From Paenibacillus_V sp046244365 (GTDB taxonomy: Bacteria > Bacillota > Bacilli > Paenibacillales > NBRC-103111): a stretch of DNA of 64,000 bases. The notes under the pieces are model-generated. The model made no database searches. It worked only from the letters and a program-made list of their open reading frames with translations, and was not told the DNA's origin. The translations under genes and the position numbers were made by a program. The stretch lies in contig NZ_CP176395.1 in assembly GCF_046244365.1 (NCBI RefSeq), positions 8,494,001 to 8,558,000 on the forward strand, in the 5' to 3' direction. Position 1 is the first letter of the stretch; the number at the start of each line of letters is the position of its first letter. Shown here piece by piece: positions 51,007-60,071 of this stretch.

Positions 51007-52428
51007 TTATAGCAGTTCATACGGCCGCAATGGCGCAGTATGCTGTACCGTCTCGTTAAATCGAATGTGATCGATCACGTAAGGAACCCCGAACTGCAGC
51101 CTGAAAAACGCCTCCGAGTCGGCACTCCCCGCTTCGTATCCGAACGGGTTTTCGCTTGCCGTCGTATAGAAATAGTACCGCCCGTTCGCCGATCCGAGCA
51201 AAGAATAAGGAATTTCCTCCTCGCCCCCCCATTGCCTTAGCTCATCTTCGGTGTAAACATAAACCTCGGCCAGCATCCCCCGTTCGCCGGAAGGCGCTTT
51301 ATAGGAAACGGTAATTTGTCTTTCCTTCTCCGTTACTTCAATCTTACCTCTCCAATAGGCGGGAAAATAAAACGTCACCCTTTGCGTCTCGCTGGCATAT
51401 TGAAGCTCGCGGTCTTGGGTATCCGGCACGTCCTTGCCGGCAAATACGAGGCTGCCCGATATGTCGGTCATCTCCCTTTTCGCCGGGACTCCCTTCTCGT
51501 ATACATCCACCGCACTGTCTCCGTTCTTGAACGTAGTGCGGACGCTTCGGCCCTCCCACAGCCTGCCGTCCACATATACGCCTTGCTCGATGACTCTCCC
51601 TTTGCGGTAGGTAGCCCCTTCCCCGTTCTTCAGGTCGTCCTTCCACTTTCCTTGAAACAGAAGGGAACCGTCCCCATCCAGCAGGCTGCCGCTTCCGGAT
51701 TGCCTGCCGCCGGCAAACGCTCCCGTATATTTCGAACCGTCCTGCAAATAGCGAACGCCTTCGCCTTCCGGCGCGTTATCCGCAAAGTTCCCGGCATACA
51801 AGAGGGAGCCGTCCTTTACCCGGTACAAAAAGCCGTATCCGTTCAGCCGGCCGTTCTTCAGTTCGCCGTCATACAGCTTTACGCCGTCCGCGTACAGCTT
51901 CCCTTGCCCGTTCCATACGCCGTTCCCGAGCGTTTCGCCTTCGTATTTGAGCTTTGTCTTGTCGAGCAGCTGCTCGCGTATGTATGCCGACAGAGGGGTA
52001 TAGATGTACACGGCCTGCTGCAGACCGCTCCATACGACGACCCGTCCGGTCGCCTCCCCGATCAGCCGCAGCGGCACGAACGTATAGCCGTCGATCAGAC
52101 GGGGCGCAATCTCGAGCTGCTTGGCCACGCCGTCGATTAAAGCCGTCCTGTTCCCCACGGTCAATTGAAAAAGAGGGCTCCCTCTCCACGATCCGCTGAC
52201 CGTTTGGGAATCCCCGTCCCAGCCGATGTCGAGGCCGAGCTTCTCCATAATGGGCCGTACCTGTACAAGCGTCGTTCCGTCGATCAGAACGGGCTGCACG
52301 TCGAAGTCCAACGAATGACCGTCTATCGAGACGACGATCCGATCCGCCGCCATCGTCTGTATAGGCACGCACCAAATCAGCACCAATGCCAGAAAAACCA
52401 TTTTTGCCGCAAGCCTGCTTCGCCGCAT
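51007..52428 (-). CDS. Secreted MORN-repeat protein with stalk domain
   Basis: A 473-residue exported protein. A Sec signal (about residues 1-28, cleavage at TMA) is followed by a copper-amine-oxidase-N-type (stalk) domain (about 30-150, with LIDGYTFVPLRLIGEATGR). Six or so MORN repeats come next (GVWNGQGKLYADGVKLYDGE near 168 and similar), then a non-repeated C-terminus to 473. MORN motifs usually sit on membranes or bind lipids; the role here is unknown. The start is ATG 52428 behind CGAGGTGAG. It lies next to DUF72 and chemoreceptor genes without clear linkage. Confidence 0.85.
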   Translation of the reverse strand: MRRSRLAAKMVFLALVLIWCVPIQTMAADRIVVSIDGHSLDFDVQPVLIDGTTLVQVRPIMEKLGLDIGWDGDSQTVSGSWRGSPLFQLTVGNRTALIDGVAKQLEIAPRLIDGYTFVPLRLIGEATGRVVVWSGLQQAVYIYTPLSAYIREQLLDKTKLKYEGETLGNGVWNGQGKLYADGVKLYDGELKNGRLNGYGFLYRVKDGSLLYAGNFADNAPEGEGVRYLQDGSKYTGAFAGGRQSGSGSLLDGDGSLLFQGKWKDDLKNGEGATYRKGRVIEQGVYVDGRLWEGRSVRTTFKNGDSAVDVYEKGVPAKREMTDISGSLVFAGKDVPDTQDRELQYASETQRVTFYFPAYWRGKIEVTEKERQITVSYKAPSGERGMLAEVYVYTEDELRQWGGEEEIPYSLLGSANGRYYFYTTASENPFGYEAGSADSEAFFRLQFGVPYVIDHIRFNETVQHTAPLRPYELL

Positions 52429-52506
52429 CCCGTCTCACCTCGGGCGTTATCGATTATTCTCATTCTACAGTAGGACAAGCGGAATGGAAAGCGCTGTCGT
52501 TCCTTG

Positions 52507-53367
52507 TCAGAACAAGTCCAGCTGCCTAGGTCCGAGTTCCTCGTCGCCGATCCCGAGCATCGCCATCAGCTGTTTGGCATTGGCGGCCGCGTCTCCCCCG
52601 GAATTATTGTTGAAAATAACGTTTATTTCCCCGGTTTGCTCCTGCAGCCGCTCCAGCCTTTCCTTCCACTCCAGAAGCTCCCGCTCGCTGTAGCGGTACA
52701 AGTACCGGACCTCGCGCCAGCTATGCCGCTCCCGCCCGTCGCTATTCCAGCCGCTTTCGTTCCGGCCGTGAAACCGCACGATCGTAAGCTTCTTGTCCGT
52801 CGCCTGCAATACCGTCGGAATGGATCCGATTCCGGCCTGGGGCTCGTCGCAAATGCTGTGAATCCAGCCTTCGCGCTCCATAAAGGAAAGCGTTCTGCCT
52901 TCCATGTCCGGCGTGAACCAAGTCCGGTTGCGAAACTCTAGCGCTACCGGCAATCCTTCCATCAGCATCTTCGCCTCGCGCAGCTCGTTCACATGCTCGC
53001 GGGTGCAATCGAACCAGGGCGGGAATTGAAACAGTACCGCTTTAAGTTTCCCCGCCGCAACGACCGGCTGAATCGATTCGCAGAACGCTTGGAACATCGC
53101 TTCCTTGCTCTCGAACGGATGGGTGGGCTGCGCTCCCCGCAAATGCCCCGTCATCCCTTGATACGCCTTGAATACGAAGCCGAACCGGGCGGGCGTCTCC
53201 GCGACCCACTTCTCCGCATTGCGGACAGGCTGTACGGCATAGAACGAACTGTCCACCTCGACGACCGGAAAATGACCGGCATACGTTTTCAGCTTGTCCC
53301 GGCTTGACGAGCCGTCCGTATATAAATCCGCGTGGTCTCCCCACCCGGCTAGTCCGATCCGTATCAC
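52507..53367 (-). CDS. DUF72 family protein
   Basis: A 286-residue protein with a TIM-barrel-like fold. IRIGLAGWGDHADLY at the start, VVEVDSSFYAVQPVRNAEKW near residue 36 and FRNRTWF with RFHGRNESGW later are the DUF72 signature. Function is unknown; crystal structures suggest an enzyme. The start was put at GTG 53367, with AGAGGGGG 6 nt upstream; the frame continues to 53424 but without a ribosome site. Confidence 0.88.
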   Translation of the reverse strand: MIRIGLAGWGDHADLYTDGSSSRDKLKTYAGHFPVVEVDSSFYAVQPVRNAEKWVAETPARFGFVFKAYQGMTGHLRGAQPTHPFESKEAMFQAFCESIQPVVAAGKLKAVLFQFPPWFDCTREHVNELREAKMLMEGLPVALEFRNRTWFTPDMEGRTLSFMEREGWIHSICDEPQAGIGSIPTVLQATDKKLTIVRFHGRNESGWNSDGRERHSWREVRYLYRYSERELLEWKERLERLQEQTGEINVIFNNNSGGDAAANAKQLMAMLGIGDEELGPRQLDLF

Positions 53368-53616
53368 CCGAATCCCCCTCTTTATGCCAAGCGGCCCGTG
53401 ACTCCGCCGCCTTCCTTTCGTCACTTTACGAACATTTTACCACAAGCCGTCCCGAACCCCGAACCCCGAGCAAGGCCGTTTGCGACAAATTCACACAAAG
53501 TTCGTAATACCCCGACTTAGCTAGAAGGTTTTTCCATTATAATAAGCAAAACGCGTATAACGTATTCGATATACTCCAATCTTCATCATTTGCAGCTGCC
53601 GCAGGAGGACATGCCT

Positions 53617-55374
53617 ATGAGTACATTACGGTCATTCCGCTTTACCAATACGATTCGCTTTAAGCTGCTTGCCGCTTGCTTGTTTCTATTAATCGTTCCG
53701 ATTCTCGTCGTCGGTACGGTCAGCTACGACGCTTCAAAGAAGGAGTCCGACGCCTTAATCGAGAAAAACATCCGCAATAACGTCCAATTTGCCGTCGAGC
53801 TGGCAAACTCGTTCACCGAATCGGTCCGCAATGGGACGATGAAGGAGGAAGACGCGCAAGAACGGGTCAAATCCCTGCTGCTCGGGCCAAAACAGGACGG
53901 CAAACGTCCGATCAACGCCAACATCGATCTCGGACCTAACGGCTACTTCTACGTGCTCGACCAGAAAGGCGTTCTTCTCGCGCACCCGCTTCTCGAAGGA
54001 CAGAACATATGGGACAAGAAGTCGTCGGACGGTACATACTACATTCAAGAGATCATCGACCACGCCGTGCATGACGGAGGCGGCTTCACTTACTACAAGT
54101 GGCCGCTCCCCAATTCCGAGACGGAAGAGATGAAAGTCGTTTACGGCGCCTACTTTGCCGAGTGGGAGTGGGTCATTGCCGCAGGCTCCTACATGATCGA
54201 TTACAACGCCGGACAAACGCATATTTTCAAGGTGATTATTCTTACGCTCGCAGCCTGCGTGGCAGTCGGGTTTCTGTTCTCGCTGCTGTTCGCCAGACAT
54301 ATCGCCCGCCCGTTGGTCCGGGTAACCGCAGAGACCCGCCGCATCGCGGATGGCGACTTGACCGAGACGGAGCTCCGCATTCGCAACAATGACGAAATTG
54401 GCCGGCTTGCCGGCATGTTCGGGCAAATGCGCGGCAGCCTCCGGCAGCTCGTGAACCAAATCGGCGGAAGCTCCGATCAGGTTTCCGGCAGAACGGCCCG
54501 CTTGTCCGCCTCCATCCAAGAAATCACGCAAGCGTCGAATCAGATCGCTTCCTCCATTCACGACATTTCCGCCGCCACGCATACGCAGGCGTCGAATGTA
54601 GAGGAAAGCGCCAATGCCATGGAAGAAATGGCGGCAGGCATTCAGCGTATAGCGGAGACGTCCTCATCCGCTCTCGAGGTATCGGAAAGTACGGCTCGCG
54701 AAGCGGAGCAAGGACAGCAGCAGATCAAGCTGTCCATCCGTCAAATGGATGCGCTGCGCACGACGGTAAACGATCTGGCCGGCGTCATTCGCCTGCTCGA
54801 CGACCGCTCGCATCAAATCGGCGATATCGTGCAGGCCATAACGGAAATCGCCGACCAGACTAACCTGCTGGCGCTTAACGCCGCGATCGAAGCGGCTCGG
54901 GCAGGCGAGTCCGGCAAAGGATTCGCAGTCGTCGCGACGGAGGTCCGGAAGCTGGCCGAGCGTTCGAGCCAATCCGCCCAGCAGGTGGCCGAGCTGATCG
55001 CCGTGATACAGGACAATATCTCTTTCGCCGTCAAGGAGATGGCCCGGAGCGATCAGGAGGTCAACACCGGCGTAGAGTCCGTAACGAATTCGGGGATTGC
55101 TTTCGAGCATATTCTCCTAGCGACGAAGCAGGTCGTCGAGCATATTCAGGAAGCCTCCGCCGCTTCGGAACAAATGTCGGCCAGCGCTCAGCAGGTCGCC
55201 GCTTCGCTGCAGGATATGCGTAAAATGGCCGGCGAATCGGCCTCTGCTGCGCAGACGATTTCCGGCTTCACGGAGGAACAGCTCGCCGCGATGGAAGAGG
55301 TCGAATCGGCCTCCAAAGCGATAAGCGGCATGGCTCTGGAGCTGCAGCAGGCGGCTCACCGGTTCAAGCTGTAG
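53617..55374 (+). CDS. Methyl-accepting chemotaxis protein with Cache sensor
   Basis: A 585-residue receptor: transmembrane helix 1 (about residues 15-37), an extracellular single-Cache-type region (about 38-205, with GYFYVLDQKGVLLAHPLLEG), helix 2 (about 210-230), HAMP (about 230-285) and a cytoplasmic signalling domain. The hairpin tip is ITEIADQTNLLALNAAIEAA RAGESGKGFAVVATEVRKLA (read as two adjoining stretches), the usual MCP motif. It senses a small molecule through Cache and drives CheA. The start is ATG 53617, 8 nt after AGGAGG. It is a single gene, with a strong terminator behind. Confidence 0.94.
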   Translation: MSTLRSFRFTNTIRFKLLAACLFLLIVPILVVGTVSYDASKKESDALIEKNIRNNVQFAVELANSFTESVRNGTMKEEDAQERVKSLLLGPKQDGKRPINANIDLGPNGYFYVLDQKGVLLAHPLLEGQNIWDKKSSDGTYYIQEIIDHAVHDGGGFTYYKWPLPNSETEEMKVVYGAYFAEWEWVIAAGSYMIDYNAGQTHIFKVIILTLAACVAVGFLFSLLFARHIARPLVRVTAETRRIADGDLTETELRIRNNDEIGRLAGMFGQMRGSLRQLVNQIGGSSDQVSGRTARLSASIQEITQASNQIASSIHDISAATHTQASNVEESANAMEEMAAGIQRIAETSSSALEVSESTAREAEQGQQQIKLSIRQMDALRTTVNDLAGVIRLLDDRSHQIGDIVQAITEIADQTNLLALNAAIEAARAGESGKGFAVVATEVRKLAERSSQSAQQVAELIAVIQDNISFAVKEMARSDQEVNTGVESVTNSGIAFEHILLATKQVVEHIQEASAASEQMSASAQQVAASLQDMRKMAGESASAAQTISGFTEEQLAAMEEVESASKAISGMALELQQAAHRFKL

Positions 55375-55384
55375 CGTATTTTAT

Positions 55385-55428
55385 AAAGGCCGTACCGCGG
55401 AGAAAGACTTCTCTGCGGTACGGCCTTT
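55385..55428. terminator. Bidirectional terminator after the chemoreceptor
   Basis: AAAGGCCGTACCGC and GCGGTACGGCCTTT with inner GAGA/TCTC: a long, nearly perfect stem between convergent genes. Confidence 0.92.
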
Positions 55429-55465
55429 GTTTTTATTGGTGCACGACCAAACCCAAAATACTCCC

Positions 55466-57169
55466 CTAGCTATCCGCCTTCCTGGCGGCCTCCTCTTCCT
55501 CGATCAGCGCCCTCCGCGCTTTGGAAAGCTCGGGCTGCTCTTTGAACGGTTCCGCATTCATGTCCTCCTGCGCCTCCGCTTCAGCCGCTCCCCCGACGAA
55601 ATATCCCGCCTGCGGCTGCTTGCTCATCCATCTGCTGTTGATATACGTAATCGCCAAGGAAATGACGCCGAGCGCGAACAGCACGATGACCTTGTAAATC
55701 GTGTCCTCTCCGGCCAGGTCGAAGAGCAGCGTTTTGGCCGCCATCAGAATCAACACCGCCGAACCGAACACCCGAAACACCCTCTGCTTGCTGTAAGCTC
55801 CCCACAAAAACAGCAGAAGTGCATAAATACCCCAAGTCACCGATAACGTAAGCGCCAAATCGAATACCCGGTCCACGCGATACTCTTCGAACACGTTGGA
55901 AACCTGCACCGTCAGCAGTCCCCCGACGATCAAATGGCTCAGCACCGCGTACAGATTCGCAAGCAGCGGGTTGTTCCAGCCGCCGCCGCTCATTTTCACC
56001 TTCGTGGCGAAATAGAAGCCTAGTCCGGCAAGCACCGCCCAAGCCATGGCCCCCCAGTTCAAAAAGGGAATATACACACCGAACCATTCTCCGCGAGGCG
56101 TATCCCATGTCACGACCATCCAATAACAGCCCACGAAGAACCAAACGAGGACGGAAGCCAGCTTGAGGGCGTCGATCCGCTTTTTTTGACCGGCCGCTAT
56201 GAGCAGCACCGCGACCAGCCCCCAGAAATAAACGCTGAGCAGCGGCTTGATCTCCAGCCCTTTGCCAATCTGCGAGCCGGCCAGCAGCAGCAGGAACAAG
56301 CCGCCGAACGATTTGGTCAGCACCGGCATGCTGTATGCGTCTCGGGTTACCCGATAGACGACATACGCTAGCGCCACATAAGACAGCCCCATAACCGCGA
56401 GCGGGTAAGCAAACGGCAGGTATCCGTCCAGCAGCGCAACTGTCCATAAGCCGTATATAACGGCATTCGCGAAGCCGAGATACAAGTTAAGCCCATCGAA
56501 CTTCTTGCCGCCCCGCCAGGACGACAGCACGAAGCCTAGCAGGTAGAATACATAAGCGGCGGTTGCGTAGCGGAACGGCATGCTCCAGATCCGGCTCACA
56601 TCCGGCTCAAAATGCACGTAGTAGACGACATACAGCAGCCACGTTCCGGCAAACGCCAGCAGCCGAAGCTCCGTCCAGCTCTGGCGGATACTCAGGAAGA
56701 AGAAGGCCGTATTCAAAACGAGCAGATACAGGAACAGCGTAAATACCTGATCGCTCTCCGAGCGCAGCACCAACGGGGCAACAAGCGAGCCTAAGAGCAC
56801 GATATTAATCAGCGTGCGAAGCCCAAACCGGTATGCAGCCCAGGCAAGCAGCACCGTTACCGCCATCATGCACAAAAACACCGTCATGGCATCCCACAGC
56901 GCATCATAAATACCGGCAAACGTAAACGTCGCGTACACGATCGCCGATCCCAAGCCGCATACAATCTCGCCCGCCAGCCGGGCGCGCCCGATCGCCAGCT
57001 TCATGCCGAGGGCGGCAAGTCCGGCACCTACAATAAGCCCCAACCCGATTTTCAGTTCTTCCGTGAACCAGTATTGATCGAACGTAAATTTAAACAAATA
57101 CACGAATGCACTGATGATAAAAAGCGCACCGAGCAGCGATGTCCAATGCTTCCGAACCAAGTCGTTCAT
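55466..57169 (-). CDS. DUF2339 polytopic membrane protein
   Basis: A 567-residue membrane protein with about sixteen hydrophobic helices and a short acidic C-terminal tail (AEAEAQEDMNAEPFKEQPEL). The pattern, with LGLIVGAGLAALGMKLAIGR near residue 44 and RLAGEIVCGLGSAIVYATFT soon after, fits DUF2339. The family's function is unknown. The start is ATG 57169 with CGAGGAGG. It is monocistronic on the minus strand. Confidence 0.85.
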   Translation of the reverse strand: MNDLVRKHWTSLLGALFIISAFVYLFKFTFDQYWFTEELKIGLGLIVGAGLAALGMKLAIGRARLAGEIVCGLGSAIVYATFTFAGIYDALWDAMTVFLCMMAVTVLLAWAAYRFGLRTLINIVLLGSLVAPLVLRSESDQVFTLFLYLLVLNTAFFFLSIRQSWTELRLLAFAGTWLLYVVYYVHFEPDVSRIWSMPFRYATAAYVFYLLGFVLSSWRGGKKFDGLNLYLGFANAVIYGLWTVALLDGYLPFAYPLAVMGLSYVALAYVVYRVTRDAYSMPVLTKSFGGLFLLLLAGSQIGKGLEIKPLLSVYFWGLVAVLLIAAGQKKRIDALKLASVLVWFFVGCYWMVVTWDTPRGEWFGVYIPFLNWGAMAWAVLAGLGFYFATKVKMSGGGWNNPLLANLYAVLSHLIVGGLLTVQVSNVFEEYRVDRVFDLALTLSVTWGIYALLLFLWGAYSKQRVFRVFGSAVLILMAAKTLLFDLAGEDTIYKVIVLFALGVISLAITYINSRWMSKQPQAGYFVGGAAEAEAQEDMNAEPFKEQPELSKARRALIEEEEAARKADS

Positions 57170-57322
57170 CGATAAGCCTCCTCGAGATCCTTCGCTTCGG
57201 TATGCCCTAACTCCGGGCGCTAGCCGTCAGCGATATAAGGACCAGGTCTTATCTTCCATTTTACGGATTGCCTCGGAATGCATAAGTACTAACTTTTTCT
57301 AGTACTACAGGGCTCGGCAAGC

Positions 57323-57697
57323 TTACAAAGCGGGACGGCAGCGAGCCAGATCGCCCTTGCATTTAAGCAGCGCCAGCTTGCAAGTCGCCAAATCCTTTGT
57401 GCATTCCGCCAATATCGTCTGCGATTTGGCAAGCGCCGTACGCAGATCCGTCAGCTGCGTATCGAGCTGCAGCGCCTGCGCATCGAGCTTCTTGAGCTTT
57501 CTTCCGCACGCCTCGACGGAACGCCTGCAGCTTGCCGTACGCTCCGGAAGAGTTGCAAGCCTTCTCAGGCATTTGCTTAACCGATCCTTTTTGCCGATTG
57601 GCGTAACAGTCCCGGGTGTTCGGCGGCTCCACTTCGAACGCGCCGACTCCTCCTTTCCGATTCTCGCCAGCCGGTTTAAGAAAGCGACATTCGGCAT
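57323..57697 (-). CDS. Small Cys-rich coiled-coil protein, gene 2 of an overlapping pair
   Basis: A 124-residue protein. The C-terminal two-thirds (about residues 38-124) form a long coiled coil with regular Cys and Leu (LAECTKDLATCKLALLKCKG then DLARCRPAL). It resembles the protein encoded just upstream (57676-57996), so the two are likely duplicates. The start ATG 57697 overlaps the preceding stop region by 22 bases in a different frame. No family is recognised. A frame on the same strand starting GTG 57632 with a strong AAGGAGGAG site competes for part of this sequence but has worse residue composition. Confidence 0.6.
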   Translation of the reverse strand: MPNVAFLNRLARIGKEESARSKWSRRTPGTVTPIGKKDRLSKCLRRLATLPERTASCRRSVEACGRKLKKLDAQALQLDTQLTDLRTALAKSQTILAECTKDLATCKLALLKCKGDLARCRPAL

Positions 57698-57996
57698 GCG
57701 ATCACATCCGATTTGCATTTCGACAGCTCGAACACGCACAGCTCGAGTTCCTCGCGGCACAAATTAATTTGCGCCTCCGTCCGCGCGAGCTCGGCTTCCA
57801 GCTGGGCAAGCTGCGCCTTACGCAGCCGGTTTTGGTCGGCTTTAAGACGTGCGGCCTCCCTGCAGGCTTTCAACTCCCCTCTGCATTTCATGAGCTCCGT
57901 GCGCTTGACGGCCAGTTCCGTCTCGCATTTATTCAAGCGTTCCTGATAAGTCGCCGGGTCTAACGGGCTGAGCGCCGACAATCGTAATCTGCGCAC
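57676..57996 (-). CDS. Small Cys-rich coiled-coil protein, gene 1 of an overlapping pair
   Basis: A 106-residue protein with a short N-terminus (VRRLRLSALSPLDPATYQER) and a long coiled coil with evenly spaced Cys (LNKCETELAVKRTELMKCRG, LCREELELCVFELSKCKSDV). It is probably related to the following gene. The start was placed at GTG 57996 because GAGGGG lies 6 nt before it; ATG 58002 touches that site. A further frame (57929-58162) overlaps it on the same strand. The role is unknown; Cys-rich coils are common in spore coats. Confidence 0.6.
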   Translation of the reverse strand: MRRLRLSALSPLDPATYQERLNKCETELAVKRTELMKCRGELKACREAARLKADQNRLRKAQLAQLEAELARTEAQINLCREELELCVFELSKCKSDVIACRMSLS

Positions 57997-58162
57997 CTTC
58001 ATCCCCTCGCCTTTTTTTCATATATAGTACTCTTGGGTCTTCCCCCATGCTCTCGGCGTTTATCACTACGAGTGGGAAACCGTTCGCTTTAAGAAAACGG
58101 GTGATTTCCGAATATCCGTTTATAGCCGCCAAAGCAACTTTTTGGGGAGGGCCGGCGTCCAA
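57929..58162 (-). CDS. Possible small protein overlapping the coiled-coil gene
   Basis: A 77-residue frame that begins LDAGPPQKVALAAINGYSEI and continues VVINAESMGEDPRVLYMKKR, with a natural-looking composition. It overlaps the N-terminal part of the coiled-coil gene in another frame. The TTG at 58162 has no ribosome site. Either it is a real upstream gene with a different start, or a frameshift has split one gene. Low confidence. Confidence 0.3.
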   Translation of the reverse strand: MDAGPPQKVALAAINGYSEITRFLKANGFPLVVINAESMGEDPRVLYMKKRRGDEGAQITIVGAQPVRPGDLSGTLE

Positions 58163-58198
58163 TACATAAGGAAAAATATGATCGATTAGGGGGCGAAA

Positions 58199-60052
58199 AT
58201 GGGACGGTTTATCAAACTAGTCGCGCTTGCCATGGTTGCGGACGTTTTCTTGTCGGCGCTGATCGGGATTGGCGTGTACGCCGGCTTTTCCGTTTACCCG
58301 TTCGCGGCGCCGGTCGGGCAATCGGCGGACAGCTTTTCCTTCCATATGACGATTCCGTTATGGATGCCTTCCATCCAGGACGTCAAGACGCCGCTCACCT
58401 TTCTGCAGGCTTCTTCCGGGGCGAACATGGTTTGGACGGTTATCGGCTCCCTTCTGGCTGCGGTCGTTCTCAGCTTCATACGGGGCATGTATTTAGGAGG
58501 CATGAACGGCTTGCTGCATAACAAGTCCGTCTCCCTGTGGAGCTGCGGATGTTACTATTTCAACCGGATGCTTGGCTGGACTTTGATTTATGCTTTAATA
58601 ACCGGGATAGCTATGCTGGCGGCGGCCGCTTTGGGGCCGTTAGGTTTTCTGCTGCTGCTCCTATTGTTCTTCTATTCCTTGACACCCTATATCATCGTGC
58701 TGCTGGACATCGGGCTAGGAGAAGCGATCTCCCGTTCGCCCGGCATCTTTCGGCTTTACTTCACGCGGCTGTTAGGGCTCGCCTTGTTAGCCGCCGTGCT
58801 TACCCTTTGTGTAAGCTTCATGAATACCGCTGCCGAGCCGTACCGCTATTTCTTTGTCATGCTGTTCTACAGTGCCGTCGGATCGGCGCTGATTCGGGAG
58901 CTCATGAGCCGTTTAGCCATGCTGCTGAAAAAAGACCGGGCTGCGCTTCCGCCGACTCCCGTTCCTGTCGCGAAAGAATCTAGGCTGGGCATGACAGGCG
59001 GCTATATGCTCCTGCCCGTTCTCCCGCTGCTCGGCATCGCTTTCGCTTCGGGCTACCATTTGCAGGCTCTGGATTGGGGAGTCAAACAAAGCCGGACGGG
59101 GATTTCGTTCGGCAACGGATTTTCGGACGCTTTCTATGCATCGGATCAGCAGTATACTTCTTATATCTGGGATCAGCAATCGTATCGCTTAGAGATCTCT
59201 CTGCCCGACTTGTCTGACGGAGATGGGCCCGACGAAATACGCGGCTTCGGCCAAATCCGATGGAATGTAGATCAAGACGTGATTACGAGGCTCGGCCAAA
59301 ATTCGACCCAGCACAGAATTGTGCCTACTTTAGTGAAAGATACGTTCTACTACCGCCTCAAACGAGAGCAAAGCGATGACGGCTCCTTCTACTACTCCAG
59401 CAGGCATGGCGTGGTCGGCACCCTGCCCTCAGGCCGGAAGCAGCGGGAGCCCTTGTCCGTGGTCATGACCGTATCGGGAGACGGAAGCAGCGTATTTCTG
59501 CTGCAGCATCCGGCGCGCTTCGAGCCTTGGCAGGTTTACCGGGTATCTCCGGACGGCTCGTTCCTGATCCCGAAAACCAATCAGGTCAATCCGAACGATT
59601 TCCACTACTACTGGTTTGCCAACAATCTGCAGAAAGAAGAGATGTTCCGCTTTCTACAGGATAAGAACGCCCAGAACGGTTTCTTCAAGAAGGAGCGCCT
59701 CTACGTGCTGCTGGCTGCCGCGCTTCAGGAAGCGGACGGGGAAATGGTCAAACGGCTGCTGGACGCGATGCGAGGGGGCGAAGCAACCGTAAACGCCCCT
59801 TCTTGGGACGCGCAGCAGTGGACCGCTCAGCTTCGGGATCGGTATGCCGGTACGGATGTTCAGGGGATGCTTCCTTATATAACGAAGGCAGGCGAGCAAG
59901 GAGGCCATGAGGCGGAGCGGCTCTCCGCCCAGGACGGCAACGAACAGTTCCGGATTCGTGTGGCGTTTCCCGATGGAGCGGCAGCGATAACCTATACCGA
60001 GAGCAACCATCTTCTGAAGCAGCTCAGCGTCGAAATGGAAGGCAGGCATTGA
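58199..60052 (+). CDS. Large membrane protein with an extracellular C-terminal domain
   Basis: A 617-residue protein: six or seven hydrophobic helices in the first ~250 residues, a further helix near residue 270 (YMLLPVLPLLGIAFASGYHL), and then a long hydrophilic domain of about 330 residues, presumably outside. I do not recognise a family. The C-terminal domain is rich in Tyr, Asp and Arg, with SYIWDQQSYRLEISLPDLSD near 320 and a final ITYTESNHLLKQLSVEMEGRH. The start is ATG 58199 with AGGGGG. The next gene (Ig-like) begins 19 bases after the stop, so the two are one unit. Confidence 0.75.
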   Translation: MGRFIKLVALAMVADVFLSALIGIGVYAGFSVYPFAAPVGQSADSFSFHMTIPLWMPSIQDVKTPLTFLQASSGANMVWTVIGSLLAAVVLSFIRGMYLGGMNGLLHNKSVSLWSCGCYYFNRMLGWTLIYALITGIAMLAAAALGPLGFLLLLLLFFYSLTPYIIVLLDIGLGEAISRSPGIFRLYFTRLLGLALLAAVLTLCVSFMNTAAEPYRYFFVMLFYSAVGSALIRELMSRLAMLLKKDRAALPPTPVPVAKESRLGMTGGYMLLPVLPLLGIAFASGYHLQALDWGVKQSRTGISFGNGFSDAFYASDQQYTSYIWDQQSYRLEISLPDLSDGDGPDEIRGFGQIRWNVDQDVITRLGQNSTQHRIVPTLVKDTFYYRLKREQSDDGSFYYSSRHGVVGTLPSGRKQREPLSVVMTVSGDGSSVFLLQHPARFEPWQVYRVSPDGSFLIPKTNQVNPNDFHYYWFANNLQKEEMFRFLQDKNAQNGFFKKERLYVLLAAALQEADGEMVKRLLDAMRGGEATVNAPSWDAQQWTAQLRDRYAGTDVQGMLPYITKAGEQGGHEAERLSAQDGNEQFRIRVAFPDGAAAITYTESNHLLKQLSVEMEGRH

Positions 60053-60071
60053 TGAACAGGAGGCTATTGCC

